Below, piece by piece: positions 6,227 through 8,007 of a stretch of DNA of 8,007 bases. Numbering within the stretch: position 1 is the stretch's first letter; each line of letters starts with the position of its first letter. The translations under genes and the position numbers were made by a program. Origin of the DNA: Candidatus Acidiferrales bacterium (GTDB lineage: Bacteria > Acidobacteriota > Terriglobia > Acidiferrales > UBA7541); assembly GCA_955651735.1 (NCBI GenBank), contig CATPAM010000130.1:1-8007 (forward strand), in the 5' to 3' direction. The notes beneath the pieces are model-generated. The model ran no database searches and was not told the DNA's origin. It saw nothing but the letters and a program-made list of their open reading frames with translations.

Positions 6227-6379
6227 GTGAGCTGCCCCCCTGGACCGCTCTTTACCAGATGTGATGAGCAAAAACCAACCATTTCGTGGAAGGATGTAGG
6301 CCAGAAGAATTGGCCGAGAGCTGAAGCCTTTGAAGAGCTTCAGAATCAGGGTCAAACGATCAAATAATAACTGCCCCGC

Positions 6380-6937
6380 TCACCGGCCCGCGGGTGCTTG
6401 TAGCCAGCGAACGACTTTGCGCCAGGGGCTGACGCCGCTACTACGCATGGGAGCTTGCAACCACGTCGACGCGCTGGCCCGCGCAGGGATTGAAGCCGCT
6501 TGAGTGTTCGACCGCTCCGGCTCGGTAGCTGGAGCGGACACCCATGGCGTGAGCGACGGACTCTCGGCCCGCTGAGCAGGAGCTGTGAAAGCCGGAGCTT
6601 GCGCTCCAATCACGCGGCCACCCAGACTTTGTTCGCGCTCCGCAGCGTAACTGGTACGCGAAAAAGTGCCCGAAAACACTGGCTCCGGTTCTGGCTCTGG
6701 GACGGCTGGCGGCGGAGGCTCGAATTGCCTAGCCGGCTCGGGGGTTGGCGCGGAGCGTTCCCCCACTGCATCGGAAACAGATAATCTCAGCAGGGCGCCG
6801 ACTTGTTCCTGGGAAGCACGCAGCGTTGCCAGCAATTTGCGCCCGTACCGCACCACAGTCGCGAGAATGGCGCATTGCACCAGCAGACGCGCGAGATCAA
6901 TCCAGTTATTCTGGAACCAATCGCTAAATTCGGTCAT
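6380..6937 (-). CDS. Unknown one-TM protein with Pro/Glu-rich region
   Basis: This 185-residue protein begins with a Trp-rich amphipathic start (MTEFSDWFQNNW) and one hydrophobic segment (about 13-29). A basic stretch with helix-forming character (RYGRKLLATLRASQEQVGALLRL, 30-52) follows. Residues 63-87 are a Pro/Glu tract (PEPEPEP), and 88-158 are Ser/Ala/Pro-rich and probably disordered. The C-terminus carries the peptide WLQAP twice (159-163 and 178-182), flanking an SPWRKVVR segment. By charge the single helix would place the long tail in the cytoplasm. I do not recognise a named family. I have a vague impression of similar acidobacterial hypothetical proteins, which I cannot verify. The ATG at 6937 is chosen over the frame's first ATG (7027) because AAAGG lies 7 bases upstream and the protein-like composition starts there. 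Both neighbours lie more than 150 bases away, so it may be a single-gene unit, divergent from the ABC pair. Confidence 0.65.
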   Translation of the reverse strand: MTEFSDWFQNNWIDLARLLVQCAILATVVRYGRKLLATLRASQEQVGALLRLSVSDAVGERSAPTPEPARQFEPPPPAVPEPEPEPVFSGTFSRTSYAAEREQSLGGRVIGAQAPAFTAPAQRAESPSLTPWVSAPATEPERSNTQAASIPARASASTWLQAPMRSSGVSPWRKVVRWLQAPAGR

Positions 6938-7109
6938 AAGTTTGCCTTTGAGAGGTTCACGGTAAGCGTAGCGCCGTGCGATTCGCCGCGAAACTGGCAG
7001 CAAGGCCAATTTATGGCCAGCCGCCATTTCCAGCCCTGCCTGACCGCTCGAACGGTTCAGCCGTCAAAGCAGTCCCGCGACCGGCCAGCCAAATCCAGCG
7101 AGCAGAAAT

Positions 7110-7125
7110 TTGCGGGCGTCCGCAA
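7110..7125. repeat. Inverted repeat upstream of the ABC ATPase gene
   Basis: TTGCGG (7110-7115) and CCGCAA (7120-7125) are perfect inverted arms around GCGT. The element sits 28 bases before the ATPase start and just ahead of TATTAC (7129-7134), which resembles a -10 box but has no -35 partner at a proper distance. It could be an operator or a leader hairpin, or chance, as a 6-bp arm is short. Confidence 0.3.
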
Positions 7126-7140
7126 CCGTATTACTATGGT

Positions 7141-7145
7141 GGGGA
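7141..7145 (+). promoter_or_regulatory. Shine-Dalgarno site deciding the ABC ATPase start
   Basis: GGGGA lies 8 bases before the ATG at 7154. The in-frame ATG at 7136 has no purine-rich site before it. The still longer reading from 6803 would overlap the divergent gene by 135 bases. Confidence 0.45.
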
Positions 7146-7153
7146 CCCCAGCG

Positions 7154-7870
7154 ATGCCATCCACGCAAACCCTGATACAGGCGGAACACGTTTCGCGAGA
7201 CTACCGCTTGGGGGAAACGGTCATCCGCGCGGTGAACGACCTTTCCCTGGAAATTAGCAGCGGTGAGTTTCTGGCATTGCTGGGCAGCTCGGGATCTGGC
7301 AAGTCCACCTTGCTGAATCTCATGGCCGGTTTGGACCGGCCGTCTTCCGGCGCAATCCATGTACGGGGACAAAATCTCGCCGCGCTCGATTCCCAGGGTT
7401 TGGCGCGCTACCGCCGCGAAACCGTGGGCATGGTGTTTCAATCCTTCAACCTGCTTCCGCGCATGACGCTGGAAGAGAATGTCGAGCTCCCGCTGCGGCT
7501 GGCGGAAGTTGATCGCGCGGAGCGCAGCAGGCGCGTTGCGCAAGCGCTTGAGCGCGTGCGGCTTGGCGCACGCCGGCAGCACCGCCCGAGCGAGCTATCC
7601 GGCGGCGAACAACAGCGCGGAGCGCTGGCTCGCGCGTTGGTGAATCAGCCGGCGATTCTTTTTGCTGACGAGCCTACGGGAAACCTGGACAGTGCGACGG
7701 GCGAGCAAATTCTTCTGCTGCTGCGGGAGATTCAGGACACCCTGGGCATGACCATCATCATGGTCACACATGAACGGCCGCTGGCGGAACGCTTCGCCAA
7801 CCGCATCGCGATGTTGTCCGACGGACGCCTGGTCGATCAATTTGCGATGCAGACCGGAGCGCGCGCATGA
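7154..7870 (+). CDS. ABC transporter ATP-binding protein, LolD/MacB type
   Basis: This 238-residue ATPase powers an inner-membrane permease of the FtsX/MacB class. All nucleotide-binding motifs are present: Walker A GSSGSGKST (44-52), Q-loop Gln96 (FQSFNLLP), signature LSGGEQQR (148-155), Walker B ILFADE (168-173) with catalytic Glu173, D-loop NLD (177-179), and switch His206. The FADEPTGNLDS stretch and the FNLLP...T..ENV..PL pattern are typical of the LolD/MacB/FtsE subfamily, which drives lipoprotein release or exports peptides and antibiotics by mechanotransmission. Length is normal for the family. The stop TGA overlaps the ATG of the next gene (ATGA), so the two are translationally coupled and probably form one transporter. 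The substrate cannot be told from the ATPase. The tail after His206 is short and unremarkable. Confidence 0.92.
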   Translation: MPSTQTLIQAEHVSRDYRLGETVIRAVNDLSLEISSGEFLALLGSSGSGKSTLLNLMAGLDRPSSGAIHVRGQNLAALDSQGLARYRRETVGMVFQSFNLLPRMTLEENVELPLRLAEVDRAERSRRVAQALERVRLGARRQHRPSELSGGEQQRGALARALVNQPAILFADEPTGNLDSATGEQILLLLREIQDTLGMTIIMVTHERPLAERFANRIAMLSDGRLVDQFAMQTGARA

Positions 7871-8007
7871 AGGGCCGCGACCTCGGCGAGCTTGCGGTGC
7901 GCAACTTGCGTGAAGCGATTTTGCGGAATTCCCTAACCACGCTCGGCGTAGCCGTAGGCGTTGCTTCGCTGGTGGCATCCGAGGCGCGGCCTGATCCCCC
8001 CCACCGA
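7867..8007 (+). CDS. MacB/FtsX-type ABC permease, N-terminal fragment
   Basis: Only the first 47 codons are in the window; no stop is reached. The start ATG overlaps the ATPase stop by four bases. Residues 8-21 (ELAVRNLREAILRN) form the amphipathic lead-in typical of these permeases. SLTTLGVAVGVASLVA (22-37) then begins the first membrane helix. In this family the helix normally continues with more hydrophobic residues. Here it breaks after Ala37 into SEARPDPPHR up to the last base. That may be a chimeric or low-quality sequence end rather than the real protein. The partner is the preceding ATPase. Acidobacteria often carry many MacB-like permeases, but whether this belongs to that expanded group cannot be judged from the fragment. 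Confidence 0.7.
   Translation, partial: MKGRDLGELAVRNLREAILRNSLTTLGVAVGVASLVASEARPDPPHR

Noticed and set aside
6803..7153. A 117-residue N-terminal extension of the ABC ATPase
   Set aside because: It overlaps the divergent gene, adds nothing known in ABC ATPases, and is Arg/Gln/Pro-rich. The family length fits a start at 7154.

Overview
The window looks like chromosomal DNA from a free-living Gram-negative bacterium of roughly 55-60 % GC, most likely an acidobacterium (Acidobacteriota). That assignment is inference. It rests on the mix of a glycine-zipper lipoprotein with a TrbI-like beta domain, an ABC ATPase followed by a MacB-type permease, a DoxX protein, a Pro-rich small membrane protein, and a sigma-54-type promoter in front of a signalling operon. 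No tRNA, rRNA, CRISPR array or insertion sequence is visible.

Layout. Bases 1-184 hold no supported gene. A small Lys/Arg-rich protein gene runs leftward at 382-185. Bases 401-783 hold no convincing gene. At 784-799 is a well-spaced sigma-54 promoter candidate, followed at its predicted start site by a perfect 18-bp palindrome of alternating purines and pyrimidines (809-826). Then come three tightly packed rightward genes: a REC/HD-GYP response regulator (844-1998), a membrane-anchored PAS-PAS hybrid histidine kinase with a C-terminal receiver (2000-4228), and a REC/PilZ-like protein (4242-4907). A separate lipoprotein gene (5010-5708) has its own sigma-70-like promoter candidate and ends at a strong intrinsic terminator (5739-5776). 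Two leftward genes face it: a DoxX-family membrane protein (6226-5786) and an unknown one-TM, Pro-rich protein (6937-6380). Divergent from these, an ABC ATPase gene (7154-7870) overlaps by 4 bases the start of a permease gene cut by the window end (7867-8007).

How the genes fit together. The three-gene operon reads as a self-contained cyclic-di-GMP switch: a kinase senses a signal, an HD-GYP output domain would degrade c-di-GMP, and a receiver-coupled PilZ-like domain would read c-di-GMP or have lost that ability. Both the HD-GYP and PilZ modules carry departures from consensus. The operon appears to be under RpoN control. The ABC pair is a LolD/MacB-type exporter or lipoprotein-release ATPase with its permease. 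The remaining genes have no visible functional tie to the operon.

The best candidate for something under-described is the sigma-54-driven REC-HD-GYP / hybrid kinase / REC-PilZ operon with its palindromic leader. Each family is known; the arrangement and the leader element are the parts worth checking.
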